From contig NZ_JAOWLC010000008.1 of assembly GCF_025751535.1 (NCBI RefSeq), positions 154,216 through 218,215 of the forward strand: DNA of 64,000 nucleotides. The letters are read 5' to 3'. Positions 1-8,120 of this stretch are shown here, piece after piece (positions within the stretch are counted from its first letter, which is position 1; every line of letters begins with the position of its first letter). A model generated the notes under the pieces. It ran no database searches and was not told the DNA's origin. It saw only the letters and a program-made list of their open reading frames with translations. Position numbers and translations under genes: made by a program. This stretch comes from Lentibacter sp. XHP0401. GTDB lineage: Bacteria; Pseudomonadota; Alphaproteobacteria; Rhodobacterales; Rhodobacteraceae.

Positions 1-2
1 TG

Positions 3-149
3 ATTTCCATGGAGCCGATGCTGACGGTTGCCGAGGGCGAAGCCGGCGCTGGCGGGTATCGGGAGCATGATATTCTGATCATTACCGAAGACGGCAACGA
101 GAACATCACGGGCTATCCTTACGGGCCTGACTTTAACGTGGTTGGATAG
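3..149 (+). CDS. M24 family metallopeptidase (Xaa-Pro peptidase/creatinase type), C-terminal fragment
   Basis: Only the last 48 codons are in the window; the gene begins to the left of base 1. The readable tail contains SMEPML and, 16 residues later, GGYREHDIL. This matches the final part of the pita-bread fold of M24 peptidases, in which two late glutamates act as metal ligands: the Glu of SMEP and the Glu of YREHD. Members cleave X-Pro dipeptides or related amides in the cytosol. The very C-terminus (ITGYPYGPDFNVVG) resembles dipeptidase/creatinase-like proteins I know from Rhodobacteraceae. Substrate cannot be told from the fragment. The reading frame ends with TAG at 147-149 and is followed directly by a hairpin-rich 3' element. 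Confidence 0.7.
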   Translation: MSMEPMLTVAEGEAGAGGYREHDILIITEDGNENITGYPYGPDFNVVG

Positions 150-154
150 GTTTT

Positions 155-260
155 CGGATTTGCTTTGCAAATCCGACCGTCCGGGGGAGCGCTGCTCCCC
201 CGCTTCATAAGCCTTGCGGCTTATGAAGCCCCCCTCGGGATATTTTTAGCAAGAAAAAAC
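155..260 (+). repeat. 3'-end hairpin element, copy 1 (GGGATATTT/GCAAGAAAAA family)
   Basis: Directly behind the M24 peptidase stop lie three consecutive perfect hairpins: CGGATTTG/CAAATCCG at 155-175, GGGGGAGC/GCTCCCCC at 183-201, and CTTCATAAGCC/GGCTTATGAAG at 203-228. The conserved core CGGGATATTTTTAGCAAGAAAAA follows in two parts at 236-259. The same arrangement recurs six more times in the window, always in sense orientation behind a gene. Confidence 0.75.
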
Positions 261-284
261 GGATTTTCGGGCTGCGTTCGGATT

Positions 285-388
285 GGTTAAGGCCCACAAA
301 ACGGGCTGCTTTCAGGGGGTGAAAAACGTGCACATTGCGTGCACACCCCGTGCACCGCCAAAACGGGAACATGTTAACGGAAATTAAC
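285..388 (+). repeat. Composite GTGCAC-triplet element, copy A
   Basis: GGTTAAGG (285-292), GCTGCT (305-310) and CAGGGGGTG (313-321) are followed by three GTGCAC palindromes at 328, 339 and 350, that is an exact 11-bp period with 5-bp spacers. The element ends with the inverted repeat GTTAACGGAAATTAAC (373-388; TTAA-N6-TTAA). It sits between two convergent gene ends (M24 peptidase and cupin), so it is not an ordinary promoter. Two more copies with the same order and strand occur at about 10.06-10.17 kb and 53.50-53.60 kb. Function unknown. Confidence 0.8.
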
Positions 389-414
389 ATAATGCAGCGT
401 GCGCTGGTCAGAAG

Positions 415-753
415 TCAGAGGCGGATGACGTAATCCTTGCGGGTGGTTTCGAGCACCTCCCATGTGCCGGAAAAGCCCGGGCGGAGGATGTAGCTGTCGC
501 CGGCTGTAAGGCGGGTTGAATGCCCGTCTGCATCGGTGATGACGGAAACGCCTTCAAGGATGCGGAAGTATTCCCATTCATCGTAAGAGACATGCCATTT
601 GCCGACGGTGGATTGCCAGATGCCTGCAAAGAGTCCGTCTTTTTCCTCAAGGTTCCAAGTTGTGAAGACAGGATCACCTGTGATGAGCTTGGCGGGATCG
701 GGACGCTCGGTTTCGGGCTCTACATCGGGGGAGACTTTGATGAGGTTTGGCAT
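415..753 (-). CDS. Small cupin-domain protein (ureidoglycine aminohydrolase-type cupin, DUF861-like)
   Basis: A 112-residue protein consisting of one cupin barrel. It has the hallmarks of the Cupin_3/DUF861 family: a GIWQSTVGKWHV strand, then YDEWEYFRILEG, TRLTAGDSYILRPGF and GTWEVLETTRKDYVI. The family adopts a small beta barrel and often binds a metal or small carboxylate, but members of this size are usually uncharacterised. The usual HxH metal motif is replaced by WHV...YDEWEY, so metal binding is doubtful. It is transcribed divergently from mbfA with about 120 bases between the starts, and the Irr-like palindrome in that gap lies closer to mbfA. No catalytic function is claimed. Confidence 0.75.
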   Translation of the reverse strand: MPNLIKVSPDVEPETERPDPAKLITGDPVFTTWNLEEKDGLFAGIWQSTVGKWHVSYDEWEYFRILEGVSVITDADGHSTRLTAGDSYILRPGFSGTWEVLETTRKDYVIRL

Positions 754-846
754 GATGTGTCCTTTGGATATTTCGACAGGTTAGCCCCAGCTGTCTGGGG
801 ACAGCAAGGAATTTCACTTGAAGCACGGTGCAAGGTAAGGCATAAA

Positions 847-861
847 TTAGAATAATTCTAA
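847..861. promoter_or_regulatory. Iron control element (Irr box) in front of mbfA
   Basis: TTAGAATAATTCTAA is a perfect inverted repeat (TTAGAA-TAA-TTCTAA). It matches the iron control element bound by the heme-responsive regulator Irr in Alphaproteobacteria. It ends only two bases before the likely Shine-Dalgarno sequence (CTGGAG, 863-868) of mbfA, so bound Irr would sit on the transcription start region. In rhizobia mbfA is an Irr-repressed gene, which fits. The site is palindromic and so has no strand. Confidence 0.7.
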
Positions 862-874
862 ACTGGAGTTTGTG

Positions 875-1849
875 ATGCGATTTCTCCCGCAACGCCGCAG
901 ATTTGCGGATTTGAACGAACAGGAAATTCTGGCGCTGGCGATATCTTCGGAAGAAGATGATGCGCGCATTTACCGTAGCTACGGGGAGCAGCTACGCGAC
1001 GAGTTTCCCGATACGGCGAAGATATTCGAGGGTATGGCCGAGGAAGAAGACGGCCACAGGCAGGCGCTGATTGAGTTGCACCGCAAGCGCTTCGGGGATG
1101 TCATTCCGCTTTTGCGGCGAGAGCATGTGGCCGGCTATTATACGCGCAAGCCTGTCTGGCTGATCGAGAACCTCGGGATTGAACGAATCCGCGAGGAAGC
1201 GGAAGGCATGGAGCGTGATGCGGAACGGTTTTATCTGAATGCGGCCAAACGCACGCAGGATGCAGACACGCGCATGCTGCTCGGTGATCTGGCGGCGGCG
1301 GAAGCGGGCCACCAGAAGCGCGCGGGCGAGCTGGCAGAAGAGCACCTCGACGAAAACGCGCTGCAAAGTGAAGAGGCGCAATCAAGGCGGCAGTTTTTGC
1401 TGACATGGGTGCAGCCCGGCCTCGCGGGGCTGATGGACGGTTCGGTGAGCACGCTTGCGCCGATTTTTGCCACGGCTTTTGCCACGCAGAATACATGGAC
1501 GACCTTTCTGGTTGGTCTTGCGGCGAGTGTGGGCGCGGGGATCTCCATGGGCTTTACCGAGGCGGCCTCGGATGATGGTGAGCTTTCGGGGCGTGGCAGC
1601 CCTTGGAAGCGCGGGTTTGCCAGCGGGATCATGACAACGCTGGGTGGCTTGGGCCATGCGATGCCCTATCTTATCACCGATTTCTGGACGGCAACGTCCC
1701 TTGCCATCATCGTTGTCTTTATCGAGCTTTGGGCGATTGTCTGGATACAGAACCGCTTTATGGACACGCCGTTCTTTCGGGCGACCTTTCAGGTTGTGTT
1801 GGGGGGCGCGCTTGTTTTTGCAGCGGGTGTGATCATCGGCGGCGGCTAG
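875..1849 (+). CDS. mbfA: Membrane-bound ferritin A, rubrerythrin-VIT1 fusion iron exporter
   Basis: About 324 residues. The N-terminal ~160 residues form a ferritin-like/rubrerythrin four-helix domain with paired Glu/His iron ligands (ISSEEDDARIY, MAEEEDGHRQAL, EAEGMERDAERF, AAAEAGHQKR). The C-terminal ~150 residues form a VIT1/CCC1-type membrane domain (LAGLMDGSVSTLAPIF, then GFTEAASDDGE and three further hydrophobic segments). Known MbfA proteins export ferrous iron and protect against iron and peroxide stress. ATG at 875 is preferred over GTG at 872 because CTGGAG lies 6 bases upstream of it. The Irr box immediately upstream predicts repression when iron is scarce and expression when it is plentiful. 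Confidence 0.9.
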   Translation: MRFLPQRRRFADLNEQEILALAISSEEDDARIYRSYGEQLRDEFPDTAKIFEGMAEEEDGHRQALIELHRKRFGDVIPLLRREHVAGYYTRKPVWLIENLGIERIREEAEGMERDAERFYLNAAKRTQDADTRMLLGDLAAAEAGHQKRAGELAEEHLDENALQSEEAQSRRQFLLTWVQPGLAGLMDGSVSTLAPIFATAFATQNTWTTFLVGLAASVGAGISMGFTEAASDDGELSGRGSPWKRGFASGIMTTLGGLGHAMPYLITDFWTATSLAIIVVFIELWAIVWIQNRFMDTPFFRATFQVVLGGALVFAAGVIIGGG

Positions 1850-2592
1850 GACAGGTTCATCACATCGTCGTAAAAGGCGCGGCTGAGGGCGCGGGCTTTT
1901 TCCAGTGCCCCTTCTGCGCGTTGCGCTTTGCCGATGTGTTTTTGCCAGTTGTGAGGCTTGGCCAGTGTGGGCGGATCGGGGAAGAAGCGCATCTTTTGGG
2001 AGAAGGGGATGCAGATCACCCGCCGGCCCAGAAGCAGCGCCCAGTATGTGCCGTGATAGGAGTTTGTCAGCACCGTTTCGCCCGAAGCGATGAAATGGAT
2101 CGCGTCTTTGAGCGAGACATTGGTGTTGTTCATTTCGGGGGTGCCGGCTAGGCGGGGGATGTCGTCGGAGTATTTGGCATGGGCGAACATGACGAGTTCG
2201 TGGCTTGGCGCGGGGGCTGACTCAAAATGCGCTGACATAGCCGAGGCGCACGGGACATAGCGTGCGCCGAGGCTTTCAAGCCCCGCACAGCGCGTGCCGA
2301 TGAGCGCGCAGCTTTCGCGCATTTCGGTATATTCGGGCGAGCGCACAGCCTGCGGGCCGATACCGACACCCCAGATGACAGAGTGTTTGGCGCGGTGACC
2401 GCCGCGGCGCTGCGTGCGGACGCAGGACTTCCAGATCTGTCCGCCGCCCATGATCAGGCGGTGGGTGGGTGGAACAGGAGAGCCGAAATCGGCCACCGCG
2501 GCCTTACCGAAATCAAAATAGTCGTGCGGCGAGCAGGAGAGATCACCGACATTGTCTGTGTTTCGATGATGAAGCAGGAAGGCGTCGAGCAT
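1846..2592 (-). CDS. Polysaccharide pyruvyl transferase family protein
   Basis: About 248 residues. It begins MLDAFLLHHRNTDNVGDLSC, and the N-x-GD motif is the start of the pyruvyl transferase fold. GGGQIWKSC, VIWGVGIGP and the late HFIASGETVLTNSYHGTYWA segment are also typical of PS_pyruv_trans proteins, which transfer pyruvate from phosphoenolpyruvate to surface sugars. The open frame extends upstream to 2808, but those residues overlap the inverted repeat and the divergent gene and do not look like protein, so the ATG at 2592 is chosen. The stop overlaps the mbfA stop by four bases (convergent). No glycan operon surrounds it, so the acceptor is unknown. Confidence 0.75.
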   Translation of the reverse strand: MLDAFLLHHRNTDNVGDLSCSPHDYFDFGKAAVADFGSPVPPTHRLIMGGGQIWKSCVRTQRRGGHRAKHSVIWGVGIGPQAVRSPEYTEMRESCALIGTRCAGLESLGARYVPCASAMSAHFESAPAPSHELVMFAHAKYSDDIPRLAGTPEMNNTNVSLKDAIHFIASGETVLTNSYHGTYWALLLGRRVICIPFSQKMRFFPDPPTLAKPHNWQKHIGKAQRAEGALEKARALSRAFYDDVMNLS

Positions 2593-2641
2593 ATCGGGGC
2601 TTTCGCGGGTGCAATTGTGATTGATGTTCTCCCAATCTGAA

Positions 2642-2760
2642 CCTAAAGCGTTCCTACTTAAACCTGAAACAGGGTTATGTGGAAACGCGGCACAACAGAT
2701 CAATGTTGTGGGCGCTTCGAGAAAAACTGGTGATTTAAGTTTGTCTCGAAACGCTTTAGG
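2642..2760. repeat. 119-bp imperfect palindrome with CCTAAAGCGTT ends
   Basis: CCTAAAGCGTT at 2642-2652 is matched by AACGCTTTAGG at 2750-2760, and CACAACA at 2691-2697 by TGTTGTG at 2704-2710. Both pairs share the same centre of symmetry (about 2701). The two arms are diverged copies of a ~50-base unit in opposite orientation. It lies between two divergent genes and overlaps their 5' regions, so it may contribute to their promoters. It resembles small palindromic interspersed repeats common in Alphaproteobacteria; no transposase is near. Confidence 0.65.
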
Positions 2761-2767
2761 AAAAGAC

Positions 2768-3700
2768 ATGGTCGAGATTTTTCTGAAAACACTGCCGTTT
2801 TTTGCCATTATCGGGCTGGGCTACGGCGCAGGTAAGACACGCTTTTTTACCGAAGAAGCCACAGCCTATATCACCAAATTCGTGTTCTATTTCGCGCTTT
2901 CGGCGATGCTGTTCCGCTTTGCGGCCAACCTGAGCTTTGCCGAGTTGATCGACTGGCGCTTTATTGCGGCCTACCTATGGGGCACGGCCTTTGTTTACGG
3001 GGTTGCGACGGGTATTTCGTTTTATCTTGGGCGCAGCGTTGAGGAGGCCGCCGTTGAGGCGCAATGTGCCGCGATCGGCAATGTGGGTTTTCTCGGGCTT
3101 CCCATGCTCGCGCTTCTGATGGGTGAAGATGCGGTTAAGTCGATCATGCTGTTGCTGGCGATTGATCTCATCGTCTTTGGCTCGCTGATTGTGATTTTGG
3201 TCACGGGCGCGCGGGACGGGCGGATGAGCATAGGGATATTGAAAACGGTCGGGCTTGGCTTGCTGAAAAACCCTATGATTGTGTCGATCGTGCTGGGGCT
3301 TCTCTGGTCGGCCAGCCGTGTGCCGCTGCCGACACCTGTGAACGAGTTTGTCAGCATTCTGGGCGCGGCTGCCACGCCCGGCGCCTTGTTTGCCATTGGC
3401 GCTTCTCTGGCCTCAAAGTCTGCCGAGCGCTTTATTGTCCCGAGCTGGCTGAGCTTTTGCAAGCTGGTGTTGCACCCTCTCTTTGTGGCGTTTGCGGCAA
3501 TCTTTCTGTTCGAGGTTGATCCGTATCCTGCGGCTGTGATGATTGCCGCGGCCTCGCTGCCCGTGGCGGGGAATGTTTATATTCTTGCGCAGCATTATGG
3601 CGTTGCGCCGCATAGGGTATCTGCCGCGATTCTGATTTCGACCGGAGCCAGTATTGTGACGGTTTCCGCCGTGATCGCTTGGGTTACCAAGATGTATTGA
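2768..3700 (+). CDS. AEC family permease (auxin efflux carrier type)
   Basis: About 310 residues, with roughly ten hydrophobic segments in two halves, as in the AEC (auxin efflux carrier/malonate permease) family. The first half starts MVEIFLKTLPFFAIIGLGYG and contains the NVGFLGLPML segment near residues 99-108. The second half starts at LLKNPMIVSIVLGLLWS and ends with SLPVAGNVYILAQHYG. Members move organic anions such as malonate or malate across the inner membrane. ATG 2768 is chosen because AGGAAAA lies just upstream and the preceding in-frame codons fall in the palindromic repeat. No substrate clue comes from the neighbours. Confidence 0.85.
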   Translation: MVEIFLKTLPFFAIIGLGYGAGKTRFFTEEATAYITKFVFYFALSAMLFRFAANLSFAELIDWRFIAAYLWGTAFVYGVATGISFYLGRSVEEAAVEAQCAAIGNVGFLGLPMLALLMGEDAVKSIMLLLAIDLIVFGSLIVILVTGARDGRMSIGILKTVGLGLLKNPMIVSIVLGLLWSASRVPLPTPVNEFVSILGAAATPGALFAIGASLASKSAERFIVPSWLSFCKLVLHPLFVAFAAIFLFEVDPYPAAVMIAAASLPVAGNVYILAQHYGVAPHRVSAAILISTGASIVTVSAVIAWVTKMY

Positions 3701-3809
3701 GCGGCCCTGAGGTCTCAATTAAGCGAAGATTGACGGTTTGGGGATATGCCCCGCGCGTGTGCCTTGTTATGGCTGTGCGTGAATTTGAGTATCAGCGGAG
3801 GCATGGCCT

Positions 3810-4640
3810 ATGGAAAAGATTGCGGAAAACAGATGTTTTGGCGGAGTGCAGGGGGTCTATTCCCACGCTTCCAAGGCCACGGGCGGCGATATGACATTCG
3901 GGCTTTTTATGCCGGAAGAGGCACGCGACGGACCAGTGCCTGTGCTGTGGTATCTTTCAGGGCTGACTTGCACACATGAGAACGCCATGGTGAAGGCGGG
4001 GGCGCAGGGCTGGGCCGCCGAGCAGGGCATTGCGCTTGTCTTTCCCGACACCTCCCCACGTGGTGAGGTTGTGGCCGATGACGAAGCCTACGACCTTGGC
4101 CAAGGGGCCGGATTTTATGTGAACGCGACGCAAGACCCCTGGAAGCCGCATTTCCAGATGTGGGATTATGTGGCCGAGGAGCTTCCTGCGCTGGTCACAA
4201 GCGAGTTTGCCATTGATCCTGATCGTCAGGCCATCACGGGGCACTCCATGGGCGGACATGGCGCGCTTACGCTCGCTATGGGGCGCAAGGGGCAGTATCG
4301 TTCTGTTTCGGCCTTCTCCCCGATCTGTCATCCGACAGCGAGCGAGTGGGGCAGAAAGCAGCTTAAGGCCTATCTTGGCACGGACGAGGCCGCATGGGCG
4401 CGCCACGATGCGGCGTTTATGATGCGCGAGACGGGTTTTGGCGGACCTGTTTTGGTGGATACAGGCACGAGTGACCAGTTTATCGACCTGCTCAAGCCCG
4501 AGGCGCTGGCCGAGGCTGTAAATGCACGCCGTCAGGAGGCAACACTCAGGCTTCAGAAGGGCTATGACCACTCCTATTTCTTCGTCTCGACGTTCATGGA
4601 AGACCACATCGCCTTTCATGCCGAAGCTCTCTACGCATAA
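3810..4640 (+). CDS. fghA: S-formylglutathione hydrolase
   Basis: 276 residues, the usual length. An alpha/beta hydrolase of the esterase D family that hydrolyses S-formylglutathione to formate and glutathione, the second step of glutathione-dependent formaldehyde oxidation in the cytosol. The nucleophile elbow GHSMGGHGAL places the catalytic Ser at about residue 146, and the acid Asp and His are seen in DTGTSDQF (about 222) and GYDHSYFF (about 254). WYLSGLTCTHEN supplies the oxyanion hole. The partner formaldehyde dehydrogenase is not in this window. It is followed 9 bases later by sthA, with which it may be cotranscribed. Confidence 0.92.
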   Translation: MEKIAENRCFGGVQGVYSHASKATGGDMTFGLFMPEEARDGPVPVLWYLSGLTCTHENAMVKAGAQGWAAEQGIALVFPDTSPRGEVVADDEAYDLGQGAGFYVNATQDPWKPHFQMWDYVAEELPALVTSEFAIDPDRQAITGHSMGGHGALTLAMGRKGQYRSVSAFSPICHPTASEWGRKQLKAYLGTDEAAWARHDAAFMMRETGFGGPVLVDTGTSDQFIDLLKPEALAEAVNARRQEATLRLQKGYDHSYFFVSTFMEDHIAFHAEALYA

Positions 4641-4649
4641 GGACTTTTC

Positions 4650-6068
4650 ATGGCGCATTATGACCTGATCATCATCGGCTCCGGCCCTGCGGGGCGGGCG
4701 GCGGCCATTCAGGCGGGCAAGCTCAAGCGCCGCGTTCTCGTTGTGGACCGCAAGGACCGTTTGGGCGGCGTTTCTGTGCACACCGGCACGATCCCCTCGA
4801 AGACTTTGCGCGAAACGGTGCTGAACCTTTCGGGCTGGCGCGAGCGCAGCTTTTATGGCCGTTCTTACCGTGTGAAAGACGATATCGACGCGGGCGACCT
4901 TAAGGCGCGCCTGCATATGACGCTGGATCACGAGGTGGATGTGCTGGAGCATCAGTTCAACCGCAACCATGTGGATACGCTTTTGGGCATGGCGAAGTTT
5001 GTCGGGCCAAACGAGATCGAGGTGGCCACCGAGGCGGGTGACACCTCGCGCATGACGGGTGACAAATTTCTGATCGCGACGGGCACAAAGACCTACCGCC
5101 CCGATTATGTGCCGTTCAATGGCCGCACGATTGTGGACAGTGACGAGTTCCTCGAGATGGCCGAGATTCCCCGCTCGCTTGTTGTTGTCGGGGCCGGGGT
5201 GATCGGGGTTGAGTATGCCACGATGTTCTCAGCGCTTGATGTCACGGTCACGCTCATTGAGCCGCGCGACAGCTTCCTTGATTTCATCGACACGGCGCTC
5301 ATTCAGGATTTCACTCACCAGATCAAGGAAAACGGCGTGGACCTGCGCCTTGGTTCGGCTATTTCCAAGATCGAGGATGCGGAAACCCATGTGGAAGTGA
5401 GCCTTGAGAACGGCCGCCATGTGCGCGCCGATATGCTGCTGTTTGCGGCGGGGCGTATGGGTGCAACAGAGAAGCTGGGGCTTGAGGCTGTTGGCCTGGA
5501 AACAGACCACCGCGGGCGGCTTGAAGTGGACCGCAAGGGCTATCAGACCAAAGTGAAGCATATCTATGCAGCGGGTGATGTGATCGGGCACCCTTCGCTG
5601 GCGTCGACCTCTTTGCAGCAGGGACGTGTGGCAGCCTGCCATGCGCTTGAAACGCCGACTTTGCCTGAGAGTCCGTGGTTTCCTTACGGGATATATTCTG
5701 TCCCCGAGATCAGCACCTGCGGCATGTCGGAAGAAGAGATGCAGGAGCGCGAGATTCCTTACGAGATCGGCGTTGCGCGCTTTCGCGAGACATCGCGGGG
5801 GCATATCATGGGGCTGGAGCACGGTATGCTGAAAATGCTGGTGAGCCTCAAGACGCGGCGTGTTCTTGGGGTGCAGATTGTGGGCGAGGGGGCGACCGAG
5901 CTCATTCACATCGCGCAGGCGGTTCTCAATCTGAAAGGGACTGTGGATTACTTCGTGAAGAACACGTTTAACTACCCGACTTTGGCGGAGGCCTACAAAA
6001 TAGCAGGGCTTGATGCGTTCAACCGGATGCCCATTCCCGAAGAGTTCAAGGTGAAGAAGAAAACGTGA
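4650..6068 (+). CDS. sthA: Soluble pyridine nucleotide transhydrogenase
   Basis: 472 residues. A cytosolic FAD flavoprotein that reoxidises NADPH with NAD+. The FAD-binding GSGPAG is at residues 11-16, the NAD(P)-binding [10 protein letters not shown] near 178, the second FAD motif IYAAGDVIG near 306, and the C-terminal dimerisation domain has [10 protein letters not shown]. In related disulfide reductases the first domain carries CxxxxC. Here the loop reads [13 protein letters not shown] with no cysteine at all, whereas E. coli SthA keeps one in GGGCTHWGTIPSK. This agrees with transhydrogenase rather than disulfide reductase activity. It overlaps the next gene by four bases (GTGA). Confidence 0.92.
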   Translation: MAHYDLIIIGSGPAGRAAAIQAGKLKRRVLVVDRKDRLGGVSVHTGTIPSKTLRETVLNLSGWRERSFYGRSYRVKDDIDAGDLKARLHMTLDHEVDVLEHQFNRNHVDTLLGMAKFVGPNEIEVATEAGDTSRMTGDKFLIATGTKTYRPDYVPFNGRTIVDSDEFLEMAEIPRSLVVVGAGVIGVEYATMFSALDVTVTLIEPRDSFLDFIDTALIQDFTHQIKENGVDLRLGSAISKIEDAETHVEVSLENGRHVRADMLLFAAGRMGATEKLGLEAVGLETDHRGRLEVDRKGYQTKVKHIYAAGDVIGHPSLASTSLQQGRVAACHALETPTLPESPWFPYGIYSVPEISTCGMSEEEMQEREIPYEIGVARFRETSRGHIMGLEHGMLKMLVSLKTRRVLGVQIVGEGATELIHIAQAVLNLKGTVDYFVKNTFNYPTLAEAYKIAGLDAFNRMPIPEEFKVKKKT

Positions 6069-6508
6069 TTTATGTTGATGCCGATGCCTGCCCTGTGAAG
6101 GCAGAAGTGGAGCGCGTGGCGACGCGCCACAAGGTCATGGCTGTGATGGTGAGCAATGGCGGGCTGCGCCCCTCGGCCAACCCCTATGTGAGCCACGAGA
6201 TTGTCCCGGACGGGCCTGACATTGCCGATATGTGGATTGCCGAGCGTGCGGGCAAAGGCGATGTGGTGATCACCTCCGACATTCCCTTGGCGGCGAAATG
6301 TGTGGAGGCGGGGGCGCAGGTGCTTAAGCATAATGGCGAGGCTCTTACAGCGGCGAATATCGGCAATGTGCTGGCCACCCGCGACCTTATGTATGATTTG
6401 CGCGCGGCGGACCCGTTTCGGCAGGGCGGAGGCAAGGCGTTTTCCAAAACCGACCGCTCGCGCTTTCTTGAGGCATTGGAACGCGAGTTGCGAAAGGCTG
6501 CAAAATGA
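6065..6508 (+). CDS. YaiI/YqxD family protein (DUF188)
   Basis: 147 residues starting with GTG, overlapping the sthA stop (GTGA), which points to translational coupling. The N-terminal [15 protein letters not shown] and the internal [25 protein letters not shown] are diagnostic of the DUF188 family, whose fold is PIN-like with conserved acidic residues. The biochemical role of the family is not established to my knowledge. The protein is soluble with no signal peptide. Its stop also overlaps the start of the next gene (ATGA), so sthA, this gene, the HAD hydrolase and the cyclodeaminase-like gene form one tightly packed operon. Confidence 0.88.
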   Translation: MIYVDADACPVKAEVERVATRHKVMAVMVSNGGLRPSANPYVSHEIVPDGPDIADMWIAERAGKGDVVITSDIPLAAKCVEAGAQVLKHNGEALTAANIGNVLATRDLMYDLRAADPFRQGGGKAFSKTDRSRFLEALERELRKAAK

Positions 6509-7125
6509 GTGTTGAGGCTGTGATTTTTGACATCGGCAATGTGCTGATCGAATGGAAGCCCGAGCGCTATTATACCAAGCGCCTGGGCCAAGCGCGGCAA
6601 GAAGCCTTTTTTGCCGGTTATGATTTGCACGGGTTGATGAATGATATCGACGCAGGCGCGCCCTTTGGCGAGAGCATTGCGGAGGCGGCCGGGAAGCACC
6701 CCGAGTTTGCCGAAGAACTGCTGATCTTGCGTGATGAATGGCTGTTGATTGCCAGCACTGTGATGCACCGCTCTGTGCGGCTGTTGCGGGCCTTGAAGGC
6801 GGCGGGTGTGCCTGTTTTTGCGCTGTCAAACTTCGGCTCCGAGAACTTCCGCTGGAGTGCTGAGGCTCATCCCTTTTTGCAGGAGTTCGACCGCGCTTAC
6901 ATCTCGGGGGATATGAACATGCGCAAGCCCTTCGCCGACATTTACGCCGCCGTCGAAGCCGATTGCGGGATAGCCCCGGAGCGGCTTTTGTTTGGCGATG
7001 ACCGCGATGACAACCTTGCCACGGCGCGCGCGCGCGGCTGGCAGACCCATCGCGTTGACAGTGAGGAAAGCTGGGCGCAAGCTCTGGTGTCACACGGATT
7101 GCTAAGCGAGGAGGCTGCGAGATGA
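6505..7125 (+). CDS. HAD-IA family hydrolase (YihX-like sugar phosphatase type)
   Basis: 206 residues. A haloacid dehalogenase superfamily phosphatase: motif I is [10 protein letters not shown] (nucleophile Asp at about 9), motif II ALSNFG (Ser at about 110), motif III Lys in [10 protein letters not shown] (about 138), motif IV GDDRDDN (about 170). In motif I the position usually held by the second Asp of DxD is Gly, as in YihX-type DxGNV enzymes, which act on small phosphate esters such as glucose-1-phosphate. The start and the stop both overlap neighbouring genes by four bases. The true substrate is not predictable from the sequence. Confidence 0.85.
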   Translation: MSVEAVIFDIGNVLIEWKPERYYTKRLGQARQEAFFAGYDLHGLMNDIDAGAPFGESIAEAAGKHPEFAEELLILRDEWLLIASTVMHRSVRLLRALKAAGVPVFALSNFGSENFRWSAEAHPFLQEFDRAYISGDMNMRKPFADIYAAVEADCGIAPERLLFGDDRDDNLATARARGWQTHRVDSEESWAQALVSHGLLSEEAAR

Positions 7126-8036
7126 GCATTGAGATGGTCCCGTTTCACGAGGGAGAGAAGCTGCTTGATTGGGTCGGGCTCACGCAGGCTTTCGAGGCGG
7201 GGCACAAGCTGCCCAAGGCGGAGATCGGCGATACCTTTCTCTACCGCGGCAAAGACACGCTTTTGAGCCGCGCGGCCTGGATTGACGGCATGGGGATTGC
7301 CGTGAAATCGGCGACGATTTTTCCGAATAATCCGCAAGCTGGCAAGCCTGTCGTGGGTGGTGGGGTGAGCCTTTACTCAGATGCCGATGGCAGCCTTGAA
7401 GCAATTGTTGATTTTCACCTTGTGACAAAGTGGAAGACAGCGGGAGACTCGCTGCTTGGTGCGCTGAAACTTGCGCGCAAGGACAGCCGCAAGATTCTGA
7501 TCATCGGAGCCGGCACGGTCGGGCGCTCTCTGCGGCAGGCTTATGGCGCGGGCTTCCCCGAAGCGGAGTTTACCGTCTGGAATCGCACGCGCGCCAATGC
7601 CGAGAAGATGGCGGCGGAGTATCCCGGCATGAAGGTGGCTGATAGCCTTGAAGCTGCTGTGAAAGAGGCGGATATCATCACATCAGCCACAATGGTGACC
7701 GAGCCAAACCTTATGGGCGCATGGCTTCAGGACGGGCAACACGTTGATTTGATTGGCGCTTACCGCCCCGATATGCGCGAGGCCAATGACGAAGCGCTGA
7801 CACGATCAAGCATTTTTGTGGACAGCTTCAACACCACAGTTGGCCACATTGGCGAGATCGAAATTCCGTTGCAAACGGGGGTGATCAGCCGCGAGGATAT
7901 CCTTGCAGACTACTATAGCGCCGAGAAAATGCAGCGGACATCAGACAGCGAAATCACCCTGTTCAAGAACGGTGGCGGTGCTCATCTAGATCTTATGACA
8001 AGCCGCTATATCCTCGAGGCTTGGCGCCGACGCTAG
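7122..8036 (+). CDS. Ornithine cyclodeaminase/mu-crystallin family protein
   Basis: 304 residues. The family uses NAD(P) for ornithine cyclodeamination, alanine dehydrogenation or imine (ketimine) reduction. Visible features are the N-terminal substrate segment DTFLYRGKDTLLSRAAW with MGIAVKSATIFPNNP (the Lys in VKSAT is the family substrate Lys), the Rossmann motif IIGAGTVGRSLRQA at about 126-139, and GAYRPDMREANDEAL. The final gene of the sthA operon, it starts inside the HAD gene's stop. Activity could be imine reduction rather than true ornithine cyclodeamination; the sequence alone does not separate these. Confidence 0.85.
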   Translation: MSIEMVPFHEGEKLLDWVGLTQAFEAGHKLPKAEIGDTFLYRGKDTLLSRAAWIDGMGIAVKSATIFPNNPQAGKPVVGGGVSLYSDADGSLEAIVDFHLVTKWKTAGDSLLGALKLARKDSRKILIIGAGTVGRSLRQAYGAGFPEAEFTVWNRTRANAEKMAAEYPGMKVADSLEAAVKEADIITSATMVTEPNLMGAWLQDGQHVDLIGAYRPDMREANDEALTRSSIFVDSFNTTVGHIGEIEIPLQTGVISREDILADYYSAEKMQRTSDSEITLFKNGGGAHLDLMTSRYILEAWRRR

Positions 8037-8039
8037 GTC

Positions 8040-8118
8040 TTTCTTATTGCTCTAAGTATCCTGGGGGTCTGGGGGCAAAGCCCCCAGCCGGTCGAATTTA
8101 GCGAAGCGAAATTCGAAG
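8040..8118 (-). repeat. 3'-end hairpin element, copy 2
   Basis: Read on the minus strand: a hairpin GAATTT/AAATTC (8092-8116), a hairpin CTGGGGGC/GCCCCCAG (8069-8087), then the core GGATACTTAGAGCAATAAGAAA (8040-8062, in two parts). It follows the stop of the minus-strand gene at 8121, in sense orientation, between two convergent genes. Confidence 0.7.
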
Positions 8119-8120
8119 CC

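Noticed and set aside
328..355. GTGCAC array as a miniature CRISPR
   Set aside because: Repeat units of 6 bases with 5-base spacers and only three units are not CRISPR; no cas genes are present.
373..388. TTAA-N6-TTAA as a true CtrA site
   Set aside because: The known CtrA motif has a 7-base spacer; all complete copies here have 6, so I do not call it a CtrA site.
3957..4970. 337-codon minus-strand open frame
   Set aside because: Antisense to fghA and sthA.
5993..7129. 378-codon minus-strand open frame
   Set aside because: Arg/Ser-rich shadow of the DUF188 and HAD genes.
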